Source: PALSA-612 sp963776375 (GTDB taxonomy: Bacteria > Actinomycetota > Thermoleophilia > Gaiellales > Gaiellaceae). From it: a DNA stretch of 64,000 nt. The stretch spans positions 62,001-126,000 of the forward strand of contig CAVZMF010000002.1 of NCBI GenBank assembly GCA_963776375.1, read 5' to 3'. The position numbers and the translations under genes were made by a program. Positions 47,652 to 56,437 of this stretch are shown in pieces. The notes beneath the pieces are model-generated. The model was not told the origin of the DNA and made no database searches. It saw only the letters and a list, made by a program, of their open reading frames with translations. How positions within the stretch are numbered: the stretch's first letter is position 1; the number at the start of each line of letters is the position of its first letter.

Positions 47652-48610
47652 TCCTCGGCATCGAGACATCGTGTGACGAGACCGCGGCCGCGCTCGTCAC
47701 TACCAGGGGGGAGATCCGCGCGAACGTGGTCGCCTCGCAGGCCGCGCTGCACGCACGGTTCGGCGGAGTCGTGCCCGAGGTCGCGTCACGGCGCCACCTC
47801 GAGCTGCTGGCGCCGGTTGTTCGAGAGGCACTCGACGAGGCCGGGGCGACGCTCGGCGATGTCGACCTCGTCGCGGCCACGCGGGGGCCGGGTCTGATCG
47901 GCGCGCTGCTCGTCGGGCTGTCCGGGGCCAAGGCGCTCGCGTGGGGGAGAGGCCTGCCGCTCGTGCCCGTCGACCACCTGCACGGGCACGTCGCGTCGCT
48001 CTACCTGCAGCCCGAGCCGCTCGACCCGCCCTTCCTCTGCCTGCTCGCGACCGGTGGGCACACGCTGCTCCTCGACGTGCAGGACCGGTCCGGTTACCGC
48101 GTCGTCGGTACGACCATCGACGACGCTGCCGGGGAGGCGTTCGACAAGGGTGCGCGCCTGCTTGGGCTCGGCTACCCCGGCGGCGCGGCACTCGACCGAC
48201 TCGCGGCCGACGGCGACCCCGAGGCGTTCGACTTCCCGGTCGCCCGCGTCGACGGGCTCGACTTCTCCTTCTCGGGCGTGAAGACGGCGCTGCTCTACGC
48301 CCTCAAGGGCATGGACGACGCCGGGCTCGAGCGCCGCCGGGCCGACCTCGCCGCGAGTTACCAGCGGGCGATCGTGCGGGCGCTCGTCGACCGGACACGG
48401 GCGGGGGCAGAGCAGCTCGGCCACGACCGGATCGCCGTGGTCGGGGGCGTCGCCGCCAACTCGGAGCTGCGCACGGCCCTCGGCGACGCTGTGCTCGCGC
48501 CGCTCGCGCTGTGCACCGACAACGCGGCGATGATCGCCTCGGCGGGCCGCTACGTCGCGCCGATCGAGCCGCCGGCGTACCTCGACCTGGATGCCTATGC
48601 CGCCGCGTAG
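47648..48610 (+). CDS. tsaD: TsaD, tRNA t6A threonylcarbamoyltransferase
   Basis: This 320-residue catalytic subunit transfers the threonylcarbamoyl group to A37 of tRNA. It starts MILGIETSCDETAAALV and has VPEVASRRHLELL, the metal-binding HLHGH near residues 108-112, LLATGGHTLL, DFSFSGVKTALLY, VVGGVAANSELR and CTDNAAMIA. It is coupled to rimI by an ATGA overlap. Its last 20 nt overlap the subtilase start in another frame. Confidence 0.96.
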   Translation: MILGIETSCDETAAALVTTRGEIRANVVASQAALHARFGGVVPEVASRRHLELLAPVVREALDEAGATLGDVDLVAATRGPGLIGALLVGLSGAKALAWGRGLPLVPVDHLHGHVASLYLQPEPLDPPFLCLLATGGHTLLLDVQDRSGYRVVGTTIDDAAGEAFDKGARLLGLGYPGGAALDRLAADGDPEAFDFPVARVDGLDFSFSGVKTALLYALKGMDDAGLERRRADLAASYQRAIVRALVDRTRAGAEQLGHDRIAVVGGVAANSELRTALGDAVLAPLALCTDNAAMIASAGRYVAPIEPPAYLDLDAYAAA

Positions 48611-51095
48611 GCTGGCCGTCGGCGCGCTGCTCGCCGTCGCGGCGGTGATCGCCGGCGCGGTCCTCGCCTCGCGCGGCTCCGCGTCGAAGCCTCGGGCCGT
48701 GTCAGTCCCTGCGGAGAGCTGGCAGGGCCTCGTGGGCGGCCCGCGCGGCGACGTCGCGCTCGGCCAGCGGATGATCGTCGTCATGCGCGCGCCGTCGCTC
48801 GCGGAACGGCTCCAGCAGGCGGGCGGGACGGCGACGGAGCAGCAGGAGCAGCGCTGGACCGCCGAGGCGATGTCTGCCCAGCAGGACGTGCTGCTCAAGC
48901 TGGACACGAAGGGGATCTTCATCAAGCCCGAGTTGCGCTTCACGCGGACGCTGAACGGTTTCTCCGCTGCGCTCGCCCCGAGCGCGGTGCCCGTGCTCGA
49001 GCGCATGCCGCAGGTGGCCGGCGTCTATCGCGTCCGCACCGCCTACCCGGCCTCGGTCTCGGCGACGCCGACGGCCGCCGCAGCCCGCAGCCAGCGTGCC
49101 CAGCCGCTTCGCTCGACGCTCGTCGGGCTCGACGGCAGCGGCGTGCTCGTCGCGCTGCTCGACACCGGCGTCGACGCCTCCGCGCCGTACCTGCACAGCC
49201 ACGTGCTGAACGGGATCGACGTCGCCGGCGCCGCGATCAACGGCCGGCCGCAAGCGGGCCCGGACGGCACGCCGGAGAGCCACGGCACGGAGATGGCCGG
49301 GATCGTGCTCGGCTCCGGGCGTTCCGGTCTCTCGGGCGTCGCTCCGGGAGCGACTCTGCTCCCGATCCGCGTCGGCGGCTGGCAGCGCGACGACGCCGGC
49401 CGTCTCGGCCTGTTCGCGCGCACCGACCAGATCCTCGCCGGGCTCGAGCGGGCCGTCGACCCGGACCGCAACGGCGACGCGCACGACGCGGCCCGGATCG
49501 CGCTGATCCCGCTCGCCGAGCCGTTCGGCGCCTTCGAGGACGGGCCGCTGGCGACGGCGGCGGCGGGAGCCGCGGCCCTCAACACGCTGGTCGTGACGCC
49601 GGCCGGAAACGACGGCGTCGCCGGGCCGGCGTTCGGCAGCTTGTCCGGCCCGGGCGGGGCGCCGTCTGCGCTCACCGTCGGCGCAGCCGACCTGCGCAGC
49701 CGCACGCTCAGCGCCCGGCTCGTCGTACGCGACGGTCTCGACGTCCTCCTCAATCGCGACGTCCCGGTGCTCGGCGCGAGCGGCCCGCTGCAGGCGAGCA
49801 CCGCCCGCCTCGTCGTTCCCAAGCGGCTCTTCACACGCACCGGCCTGAGCGTCGCCGCCGGACGCGCCGTGCTGGTTCCCGCCGGGACGGACCCGAATCG
49901 TGCTGCCGGGGACGCCTCCCGCGCCGGCGCCGACGTCGTTCTCCTCGCCGGGGACCGCCTCCCCGCGGGCGCGCTCGAAGGCGGCGGCGCGCTCGCCGTT
50001 CCCGTCCTCGGCGTTCCCTCCAGCCTGCTCCGCGGCGTTCGCTCGGGCACGCAGCTGGTCGCTTCCGTGGGGCCAACGCACGTCACGCGTACCGGCGCGG
50101 GGCGCCGCGTGGCCGCCTTCTCGTCCTGGGGTCTCGCATTCGGCGGGCATCCCAAGCCGGAAGTGGCCGGGCCAGGAGTCGGCGTCGTGACCGTGGATCC
50201 GGGCCGGCTAACGGACGGCTCGTCCCGCTTCGTCGTCGTCGACGGCGCCAGCGCGGCCGCGGCCGCGGTCGCGGGTCAGGCGGCGATCGCGGTGCAGGCG
50301 CGGCCCGAGCTGGCGGCGGCCGAGCTCAGGAGCCTTCTCGTCGGCACCGCTCGCGACCTGCCCGACCAGCCCGAGTCTGCGCAGGGCAACGGCCTCGTTG
50401 ACATCGCCGCGGCCGCCGGCGCCGAGCTCGTCGCCCAGCCCGACACGCTCGCGTTCGGACGCGCGTCCGGGCGCGGCTGGACAGCGACCCGCAAGGTGAC
50501 CGTCCGCAACGTCTCCACGCGCTGGCTGCGCGTCTTTGCCGCGGCGCCGTCGCCCGACACTGCGCTGGCCCTGACCGTTGCGCCGCGATCGCTGACGATC
50601 CCACCGGGCGCCGTCGCCGGCCTGGCGGTGTCCGCGCGGCTGCGCCGGCCGACGCGGGCGCAGGCACTCTCAGGAGCACTGACGATCGCGCCGCTGACCG
50701 GCGTGCGCCTCCGGGTCCCGTGGGCGGTCGTGACCGCGCCCGTCGCGAAGTCGTTGATCGGCTCTGTGCAGCTCTCGGCGCCCGCGTTCAAGCCCTCGGA
50801 CGGCTCGCCCGCAGTGCTGCTCGTCCAGCTCGGGACCGTCGAGACCGGCCCCGGCGGCCTCTCGTTCCAGCCCGTGACCCGCCTCGACATCCACCTGCTC
50901 GACCGCAAGGGCAGGGACCTGGGGCTGCTCTCGCGGCTCCGCGACGTGCTACCCGGCCGGTACGCGTTCGGGCTCACCGGCCGCGGCCCCAACAGCGGCG
51001 TGCTTCCGCGCGGGCGCTACTCCCTGCGGCTCCTCGCCTTCCCTCCGGCGGGAGGCCGGGCCGTGGGCAGATCAGTGGTTTTCCGGGTTGAGTAA
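48591..51095 (+). CDS. Exported subtilisin-like (S8) serine protease
   Basis: The product is 834 residues. A signal peptide or anchor (RLAVGALLAVAAVIAGAVLASRG) is followed by an I9-like propeptide region. In the S8 domain Asp lies in VALLDTGVD (near 189), His in ESHGTEMAG (near 229), the oxyanion Asn in TPAGNDG (near 337) and Ser in DGASAAAAAVAGQ (near 552). A PA-type insert separates the Asn and Ser regions, and Fn3-like beta domains follow. The Ser motif GTSMA is GASAA here, so activity may be altered. The start overlaps tsaD by 20 nt; ATG 48597 is an alternative. The link to tsaD is positional, not functional. Confidence 0.87.
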   Translation: MPMPPRRLAVGALLAVAAVIAGAVLASRGSASKPRAVSVPAESWQGLVGGPRGDVALGQRMIVVMRAPSLAERLQQAGGTATEQQEQRWTAEAMSAQQDVLLKLDTKGIFIKPELRFTRTLNGFSAALAPSAVPVLERMPQVAGVYRVRTAYPASVSATPTAAAARSQRAQPLRSTLVGLDGSGVLVALLDTGVDASAPYLHSHVLNGIDVAGAAINGRPQAGPDGTPESHGTEMAGIVLGSGRSGLSGVAPGATLLPIRVGGWQRDDAGRLGLFARTDQILAGLERAVDPDRNGDAHDAARIALIPLAEPFGAFEDGPLATAAAGAAALNTLVVTPAGNDGVAGPAFGSLSGPGGAPSALTVGAADLRSRTLSARLVVRDGLDVLLNRDVPVLGASGPLQASTARLVVPKRLFTRTGLSVAAGRAVLVPAGTDPNRAAGDASRAGADVVLLAGDRLPAGALEGGGALAVPVLGVPSSLLRGVRSGTQLVASVGPTHVTRTGAGRRVAAFSSWGLAFGGHPKPEVAGPGVGVVTVDPGRLTDGSSRFVVVDGASAAAAAVAGQAAIAVQARPELAAAELRSLLVGTARDLPDQPESAQGNGLVDIAAAAGAELVAQPDTLAFGRASGRGWTATRKVTVRNVSTRWLRVFAAAPSPDTALALTVAPRSLTIPPGAVAGLAVSARLRRPTRAQALSGALTIAPLTGVRLRVPWAVVTAPVAKSLIGSVQLSAPAFKPSDGSPAVLLVQLGTVETGPGGLSFQPVTRLDIHLLDRKGRDLGLLSRLRDVLPGRYAFGLTGRGPNSGVLPRGRYSLRLLAFPPAGGRAVGRSVVFRVE

Positions 51096-51117
51096 TCAGG
51101 TTTTCCACCCTTTAATA
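51088..51117 (+). promoter_or_regulatory. Candidate gdhA promoter
   Basis: TTGAGT (51088-51093) and TTAATA (51112-51117) with an 18-nt spacer lie in the only AT-rich stretch between the subtilase stop and gdhA. The leader to the start would be about 65 nt. Weak match; alternative boxes exist in the same stretch. Confidence 0.3.
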
Positions 51118-51190
51118 CTGTCTATACAGCGGCGTATTCTCGCTCGTAAGCTCGGGTTTCACGGAGCAACAGTCGACCAAGGAGACCACG

Positions 51191-52462
51191 GTGGCAACCA
51201 CTGAGACGACCTCGCATCTGCGAGAGAACCCGTTCGAGATCGCGCGCCAGCAGCTCCGGCTCGTCGGTCAGACCTTCAACATCGATCCGAACCTGATCAG
51301 CGTTCTGGAGGGGTGCAAGAAAGCGGTCGAAGTCGCGATTCCGATCAGCATGGACGACGGCACGATCCGCTCGTTCGCGGGCTACCGCGTCCAGCACAAC
51401 GTCGCGCGCGGCCCGTCGAAGGGAGGCATCCGCTACCACCCGGACGTCACGCTCGACGAGGTCAAGGCCCTGTCGATGTGGATGACCTGGAAGTGCTCGC
51501 TGATGAACATCCCCTTCGGCGGAGCCAAGGGAGGCGTCGTCTGCGATCCGAAGGCGATGTCCGTCCGCGAGCTCGAGCGCATGACGCGCCGCTACACCTC
51601 CGAGATCATCACGCAGATCGGGCCAGAGAAGGACATCCCGGCGCCGGACGTCGGCACGAGCCCGCGCGAGATGGCCTGGATCTTCGACACGTACTCGATG
51701 AACAAGGGCCATTCCGTGCTCGGCGTCGTCACGGGCAAGCCGCTCACGGTCGGCGGCTCGCTCGGCCGGCTCGAGGCGACGTCCCGGGGCGGGCTCTACT
51801 GCCTGCTCGAGGCGCTCAAGAAGCTCGACCGGACGCCCGTCGGCCTGCGCGTCGCGATCCAGGGCTTCGGCAACGTCGGCAGCTACCTGGCGCAGTTCCT
51901 CGCGGACGAGGGCGCGAAGGTCGTCGCCGTCTCCGACTCGAGCGGCGGCATCCACAACCCGAAGGGCCTCGACGTACCCGCCGTCCTGGCCTACAAGCAG
52001 GAGACGCACTCGCTGCGCGGCTTCCGCGGCGGCGACGAGATCACGAACGAGGAGCTGATCCTCCTCGACTGCGACGTGCTCGCTCCCTGCGCGCTCGAGC
52101 AGGTGATCACCGCCGACAATGCCTCGGACGTGAAGGCGAAGATCGTCCTCGAGGGCGCGAACGGGCCGACGACCCCGGCGGCCGACGACATCCTCGAGGA
52201 TATGGGCGTCCTGATCCTCCCGGACGTGCTCGCCAACGCCGGCGGCGTCGTCGTCTCGTACTTCGAGTGGGTGCAGGGGCTCCAGGAGTACTTCTGGAAG
52301 GAGGACGAGGTCAACGAGAAGCTCCGCGACATCGTTTGCCGCGCCTTCGAGGAGACCTGGGAGCTGCGCAAGCAACGGCAGACCAGCATGCGGATGGCCG
52401 CATACGGCGCCGCCGTGATGCGCGTCGCCGAGGCGACCACGACGCGCGGCCTCTATCCCTAG
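51191..52462 (+). CDS. gdhA: Glutamate dehydrogenase (Glu/Leu/Phe/Val family)
   Basis: This 423-residue enzyme interconverts glutamate with 2-oxoglutarate and ammonia. The catalytic region has RVQHNVARGPSKGGIRYHPD, MTWKCSLMNIPFGGAKGGV (active Lys) and PAPDVGTSPREMAW. The Rossmann part has AIQGFGNVGSYLAQFLADEG. It ends WELRKQRQTSMRMAAYGAAV. AAGGAGA precedes GTG 51191. A hairpin follows the stop. The dinucleotide (NAD or NADP) is not certain from the sequence; VSDSSGG after the second strand suggests NAD. Confidence 0.95.
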   Translation: MATTETTSHLRENPFEIARQQLRLVGQTFNIDPNLISVLEGCKKAVEVAIPISMDDGTIRSFAGYRVQHNVARGPSKGGIRYHPDVTLDEVKALSMWMTWKCSLMNIPFGGAKGGVVCDPKAMSVRELERMTRRYTSEIITQIGPEKDIPAPDVGTSPREMAWIFDTYSMNKGHSVLGVVTGKPLTVGGSLGRLEATSRGGLYCLLEALKKLDRTPVGLRVAIQGFGNVGSYLAQFLADEGAKVVAVSDSSGGIHNPKGLDVPAVLAYKQETHSLRGFRGGDEITNEELILLDCDVLAPCALEQVITADNASDVKAKIVLEGANGPTTPAADDILEDMGVLILPDVLANAGGVVVSYFEWVQGLQEYFWKEDEVNEKLRDIVCRAFEETWELRKQRQTSMRMAAYGAAVMRVAEATTTRGLYP

Positions 52463-52469
52463 GAGCACG

Positions 52470-52490
52470 GGGGAAACGGCCGGTTTCCCC
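52470..52490 (+). terminator. Hairpin terminator after gdhA
   Basis: GGGGAAAC (52470-52477) pairs with GTTTCCCC (52483-52490) around the loop GGCCG, 8 nt past the gdhA stop. No T-run follows. Confidence 0.6.
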
Positions 52491-52577
52491 GGTGAGCCCC
52501 CTTCCCCGTCGCGGCGCCTGGAGCTTGGCCCGAGCTACGCCCGGGCCGAGCCCGGGCTTCGCGGCGGATCTTGTCGC

Positions 52578-52961
52578 GTGACGGTCGTCACCCTCTATCA
52601 CGCTGCTGGATGCCACCTCTGCGACCGCGCCCGCGAGGTGCTGCTGAGCGTGCGGGAGGAGCTCGAGTTCGAGCTCCTCGAGGTCGACATCTCGGGTGAT
52701 CCGGAGCTCGAGGCGAGCTATCGCGAGTGGCTGCCGGTCGTGGAGATCGACGGCGAGCGCGCCTTCGTCTATACGTCGACGAAGGCGGTCTCAGAAGACG
52801 TCTTTCGAGAGCTCGACCGTGAGCAGCGGATAGCAGGCAGATGCGGGCTTTGCCCGTATCTGCCGAGCGGCAGCAGGAAGCCTCGAGGAAAGGAGGGGGC
52901 TCACGGGGGAACCATGGGTTCACCCGTGCCAGAAGTGGCTAAAGTGTCACGCGGGGGTTGA
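52578..52961 (+). CDS. Glutaredoxin-like protein (DUF836)
   Basis: A thioredoxin fold: VTLYHAAGCHLCDRAREVL has CxxC at residues 12-15, followed by LEFELLEVDISGDPEL and WLPVVEIDGERAF. The first 88 residues fit the DUF836/glutaredoxin family. The last 40 (GRCGLCPYLPSG, then Gly-rich) run through a 13-bp hairpin and low-complexity DNA, so the real end may be nearer 52830 and the extension an accident of an indel or lost stop. GTG 52578. It lies between gdhA and rex, which fits a redox role. Confidence 0.75.
   Translation: MTVVTLYHAAGCHLCDRAREVLLSVREELEFELLEVDISGDPELEASYREWLPVVEIDGERAFVYTSTKAVSEDVFRELDREQRIAGRCGLCPYLPSGSRKPRGKEGAHGGTMGSPVPEVAKVSRGG
52836..52864 (+). repeat. 13-bp hairpin with TTT loop
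   Basis: GGCAGATGCGGGC (52836-52848), TTT, GCCCGTATCTGCC (52852-52864), with one G-U pair in RNA. It has the same shape as the TTT-loop hairpins at 47068-47128. It lies inside the annotated 3' part of the glutaredoxin-like frame and may be its terminator. Confidence 0.55.
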
Positions 52962-53079
52962 GCGCGCGAGCGCGGCACAAAGTTCGCCACGATCCGGGAG
53001 TCGGTACCCCAGGCGACGGCCTTCAGAGGGCTGGCACAATGGGAACCAGCTGTTACAAACATCGATACAAGGAGTTGGT

Positions 53080-53706
53080 GTGGCGGAACGTGTGACGGTG
53101 GGCGTCGCGTCTCGGCTGAGTCGGTACCTGCAGGTGCTGACCCAGGCGAAGAAGATGGGCAAGGAGCGGATCTCCTCGCAGGAGATCTCGGACTACACGA
53201 ACATCAACGCCACCCAGATCCGGCGCGATCTCTCGGGTTTCGGCAAGTTCGGCAAGCGAGGCGTCGGCTACAGCGTCGACGGCCTCCTGGCAGAGATCCG
53301 GAAGATCCTGCGCACGCAGGGGCAGCACAACATCGCGCTCGTCGGCGCCGGCCGCCTCGGCCAGGCGATCGCGAGCTCGCCGATCTTCGCCGAGCACGGC
53401 ATCAACATCGCGGCCGTGTTCGACCGCGACCCGGACATGATCGGCCGGCCCGTCGGTCCGAACGCCGGCGCGGTGCTCGACTCGAAGACGCTCAGCGACG
53501 TCGTCCGCGACAAGAACATCATCGTCGGCGTGATCGCCGTGCCCGCCGCGAGCGCCCAGCAGGCCGCGGACGAGCTCGTCGACTCGGGCGTCCGCATCAT
53601 CTTCAACTACTCCGAGGCCCTGCTCGACGTCCCTCACGACGTCCAGGTTCACACCTCGAACCCGGCCGTCGAGCTGCTGCACGCGCTCTACTTCCACCTG
53701 GCCTGA
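53080..53706 (+). CDS. rex: Rex, NADH/NAD+-sensing repressor
   Basis: This 208-residue protein has an N-terminal winged helix (SRLSRYLQVLTQAKKMGK, SSQEISDYTNINATQIRRDL, GFGKFGKRGVGYSV). A Rossmann domain follows (NIALVGAGRLGQAIASS, IAAVFDRDPDMIG, VIAVPAASAQQAADELVDSG) and ends FNYSEALLDVP and LLHALYFHLA. Rex represses respiratory and fermentative genes when NADH is low. AAGGAG precedes GTG 53080. No clear Rex operator (TTGTGAN6TCACAA) is visible upstream. Neighbours are gdhA and a glutaredoxin-like gene. Confidence 0.96.
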   Translation: MAERVTVGVASRLSRYLQVLTQAKKMGKERISSQEISDYTNINATQIRRDLSGFGKFGKRGVGYSVDGLLAEIRKILRTQGQHNIALVGAGRLGQAIASSPIFAEHGINIAAVFDRDPDMIGRPVGPNAGAVLDSKTLSDVVRDKNIIVGVIAVPAASAQQAADELVDSGVRIIFNYSEALLDVPHDVQVHTSNPAVELLHALYFHLA

Positions 53707-53716
53707 GCGGACACGT

Positions 53717-53752
53717 CCGGGGCCTGACCCCGGCCTGACCCCTGCCTGACCC
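53717..53752. repeat. GC hairpin with CCTGACCC repeats after rex
   Basis: CCGGGG (53717-53722), CCTGA, CCCCGG (53728-53733) forms a hairpin 11 nt after the rex stop. The unit GCCTGACCC then recurs twice more. It probably ends the rex transcript. Confidence 0.5.
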
Positions 53753-53775
53753 TTTAGGTCGGCCGTGACATGTCC

Positions 53776-53781
53776 TACGCT
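53776..53781 (+). promoter_or_regulatory. Leaderless -10 box (TACGCT) deciding the GT4 start
   Basis: TACGCT is followed by 6 nt and GTG 53788. This favours GTG 53788 over the upstream ATG 53770, which would place the -10 inside the gene. Confidence 0.5.
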
Positions 53782-53787
53782 CGCGTC

Positions 53788-55035
53788 GTGAGGATCCTGC
53801 TCTGGCACGGGTACCTGCTCGAGGGGACAGGGTCGAACGTCTACACGCGGGCCGTCGCGCGGGAGTGGCAGCGGGCCGGGCACGAGGTCGTCGTCTTCTG
53901 CCAGGAGCCGCAACCTGAGCGGTTCGACCTCGACGGCGCCCAGGTCGTGCGGCCCGAGCTGCCCGACGGGCTGCTCCCCGTCTTCGTCCTCGACCGCTAC
54001 GACGGGCTCGAGGCGCGGCTGCTGCAGGATCTGACGACGATCCAGCGCGCGCGCTACGTGGACGCGAACGCGCGCGCGCTCGAGGAACACCTTCCGGCCG
54101 ACGTCGTCTTTGCGAACCACGTCCTGCCGGGCGCAGCCGTCGCCGCCGCGACTGGCCGGCCCTTCGCCGTCAAGGCGCACGGCTCGGAGCTCGAGTACTC
54201 GATTCGCGGCAACGACGAGCTGACCGCCGAGGCGCAGGAGGCGCTCGGCCGCGCGCACGCGGTCTTCGTCGGCTCGGCGCACATCCGCTCCGTGCTCGAG
54301 GAGGTCGTCGGCCACGTCGAGCGCGTGCACGAGGTCCCGCCGGGGGTCGACGTCGACGAGTTCCGGCCGCAGGGCCGCGCCGAGGCGCTCGCTGCGCTGC
54401 TGGCGGAGGCGCGGCACGACCCCCCGAACCCCGGGAACCGAAGCGAGCGCCTCCCGGACGAGGGCAACGCACGCCGCCTCGAGCGCTTCTTCGAGGGCGA
54501 GCTGCCGACCGTCCTCTACTTCGGCAAGCTGCTCTACAACAAGGGCGTCCACCTCCTGATCGAGGCGCTGCACGGGAGCGCCGCGCGCGCCTTGATCGTC
54601 GGGTTCGGCGACTACCGCCGGCACCTCGAGGAGCTCGCGCCGCGGCACACGCTGTTCACGGGCCCGCTCGAGCACCGGCACCTCGTCCACCTGCTGCCGC
54701 TCGCGGACGTCGTCGTCGTGCCCTCGATCTTCCCCGAGGCGTTCGGGATGGTGGCCGCCGAGGCCGCAGCCGCCGGCGTCCCGCCGCTCGTCGCCGGGCA
54801 CTCGGGCCTGGCCGAGGTCGCGGCCGGGCTGGAGCGGGCCTACCCCGAGCGCCACCGTACGCTGACCACGTTCGCGACCGGCGACCCGATCGACCTCGCC
54901 GACAAGCTCCACGAGCTGCTGCAGCTGAGCGCAGCCGAACGGGCAGAGCTGGGAGCCGCAGCCAGGGAGGTCGCGGTCGAGCGCTGGAGCTGGAAGAGCG
55001 TGGCCGAGGGCCTCCTCGCGCCGTTCATCCCCTGA
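53788..55035 (+). CDS. GT4-family glycosyltransferase
   Basis: The product is 415 residues. The GT-B fold starts VRILLWHGYLLEGTGSNVYT (Gly loop), then AREWQRAGHEVVVFCQ. The C-terminal half has LYFGKLLYNKGVHLLIEAL, FTGPLEHRHLVHLLPLAD and EAFGMVAAEAAAAGVPPLV, which includes the E-x7-E donor motif. Such enzymes move a sugar from a nucleotide donor to a lipid or small acceptor. An insertion of about 30 polar residues (HDPPNPGNRSERLPDEG) sits between the domains. I chose GTG 53788 for its leaderless promoter and because it starts the first beta strand. Its stop touches a TIR-bounded element. Confidence 0.88.
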   Translation: MRILLWHGYLLEGTGSNVYTRAVAREWQRAGHEVVVFCQEPQPERFDLDGAQVVRPELPDGLLPVFVLDRYDGLEARLLQDLTTIQRARYVDANARALEEHLPADVVFANHVLPGAAVAAATGRPFAVKAHGSELEYSIRGNDELTAEAQEALGRAHAVFVGSAHIRSVLEEVVGHVERVHEVPPGVDVDEFRPQGRAEALAALLAEARHDPPNPGNRSERLPDEGNARRLERFFEGELPTVLYFGKLLYNKGVHLLIEALHGSAARALIVGFGDYRRHLEELAPRHTLFTGPLEHRHLVHLLPLADVVVVPSIFPEAFGMVAAEAAAAGVPPLVAGHSGLAEVAAGLERAYPERHRTLTTFATGDPIDLADKLHELLQLSAAERAELGAAAREVAVERWSWKSVAEGLLAPFIP

Positions 55036-55268
55036 GTGCCTCGTCCGGCGATGCCTGCCGGCCTCTGGCCCGCGATCACGCGGCGCCCTGCCCTTCCGCT
55101 CCGGCGCTGGCAAAAGTCAGCACCTCCGCTCCTGGGCCGGCTCCGTCGAGCCTACGCCGGCTGCGTCCTCAGTCGCGCCCGTAGTTATCACTACGAGCGC
55201 TTCCTGCGTCCTTGCATCGCTTGGTGCTCGCGACCCAGTGACTCGACAACATCACCGGACGAGGCACT
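55035..55268. mobile_element. MITE-like element with 19-nt terminal inverted repeats
   Basis: AGTGCCTCGTCCGGCGATG (55035-55053) is repeated in inverse at 55250-55268 with one mismatch, bounding 234 bp without a gene. Inside are a copy of the REP-like hairpin (GGCGCTGGC, loop AAAA, GTCAGCACC), the motif GGCTCCGTCGAGCCTACGCC, and a small hairpin CGTAGT-TATC-ACTACG. The left arm begins on the GT4 stop codon and the right arm abuts the TAGCCT box of the next gene. It could instead be one long stem-loop terminator; no target-site duplication was identified. Confidence 0.5.
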
Positions 55269-55282
55269 AGCCTTCCACTTCA

Positions 55283-56437
55283 ATGGGTGAAGCGCAGACG
55301 GTTCCCTGGCAGGAGCTGCTCGTGCAGGCGCGGGAGCGCTACGAGGAGGGCTCCGACTTCACGCTCGCCGTCGAGGAAGAGTTCGCGATCCTCGATCCGG
55401 TCACGCTCGAGCTCGACAACCGCTTCGAGGAGCTGCAGGCTGCGTCCGAGGGCACCGAGCTGGAGAGGCACCTCGTCGGCGAGCTGATCGCCTCCGAGGT
55501 CGAGGTCCGGACGGGCCGCTGCGAGTCCTTCGCCGAGGCTGCGGCGCGCATCGACGAGCGGCGCCGCCAGCTCACGGCGCTGGCCGAGCCGCTCGGCATC
55601 ACGCTCGGCGGCGTCGGCACGCACCCATGGAGCTCCTGGCGCGACCAGCGGATCATCGACACGCCGCACTACCGCCGCAACGACGAGCTGCTCCGCTACG
55701 TCGTCTGGCGCAACAACACCTTCGGTCTCCACGTCCACGTCGGCATCGCGGGCGCCGACCGCGCGGTCGCGGTCTGCAACGGCCTCCGCGCCTTCCTGCC
55801 CGATCTGCTCGCGCTCTCCGCCAGCTCGCCGTTCGTCGACGGTGTCTTCACGTACCTGCACTCGGCGAGGACGCAGATCTTCACCCGCATGTTCCCGCGC
55901 TGCGGCGTGCCGGACGCCTACGAGGGCTGGAACGGGTTCGACGCCTACGTCCGGGTGCTGTACGAGACCGGGTCGATCGACGAGCACACGCAGATCTGGT
56001 GGAGCGTCAGGCCGCATCTCGCCTTCCCCACCGTCGAGATCCGGATCTGCGATGCGCAGCCGGAGGTCGGCGAGGCGCAGGCGCTGGCGGCGCTCTGCTA
56101 CTCGGTCGCGGCCCGGATCGCGCGTGCGCTGGACGAGGGCGAGCCGGTCCCGCTGCCGCCGAACCGGATGATCGAGGAGAACCTCTGGCGCGCGCTGCGC
56201 CACGGGCTCGCCGGCGAGCTGATCGACCTGCGCACGCTCACGGTGCGGCCTGCGCGCGCCGCGCTCGAGGAGCTCGTCGAGTGGGTGCTGCCCGTGGCCG
56301 AGGAGCTCGGTGCCGCGCCCTACCTCGCGCTGCCGGCCGCGAACTCGGCCGAGCGGCAGATTGCAAGGCACGCCGAGGGCGCGACGATGGAGCAGATCTA
56401 CGCCGAGCAGGTCGGGGCGGGGGAGCGGGTTGGCTGA
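55283..56437 (+). CDS. Glutamate-cysteine ligase type 2 / carboxylate-amine ligase
   Basis: This 384-residue enzyme of the GCS2 family (YbdK/EgtA-like) has FTLAVEEEFAILDPVTLEL (acidic metal-binding start), ASEVEVRTGRCESFAEA, GGVGTHPWSSWRDQ, NNTFGLHVHVGIAGADRAV, SSPFVDG and FPTVEIRICDAQPEV. The family joins glutamate, or a similar acid, to an amine using ATP. Whether it makes gamma-glutamylcysteine cannot be told here. TAGCCT lies 9 nt before ATG 55283. Its stop overlaps the next start. Confidence 0.9.
   Translation: MGEAQTVPWQELLVQARERYEEGSDFTLAVEEEFAILDPVTLELDNRFEELQAASEGTELERHLVGELIASEVEVRTGRCESFAEAAARIDERRRQLTALAEPLGITLGGVGTHPWSSWRDQRIIDTPHYRRNDELLRYVVWRNNTFGLHVHVGIAGADRAVAVCNGLRAFLPDLLALSASSPFVDGVFTYLHSARTQIFTRMFPRCGVPDAYEGWNGFDAYVRVLYETGSIDEHTQIWWSVRPHLAFPTVEIRICDAQPEVGEAQALAALCYSVAARIARALDEGEPVPLPPNRMIEENLWRALRHGLAGELIDLRTLTVRPARAALEELVEWVLPVAEELGAAPYLALPAANSAERQIARHAEGATMEQIYAEQVGAGERVG

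Noticed and set aside
48702..50150. Long antisense frame opposite the subtilase
   Set aside because: Same GC-rich shadow effect; no start signal and no recognisable protein.
52962..53079. Rex operator upstream of rex
   Set aside because: No TTGTGAN6TCACAA-like palindrome is visible; only loose TGTTACAAA-type matches.
53053..55113. A 686-codon open frame on the minus strand across rex and the GT4 gene
   Set aside because: It mirrors the codon bias of the real genes opposite, is made of Arg/Asp/Leu-rich low-complexity sequence and has no domain; rex and GT4 are certain.
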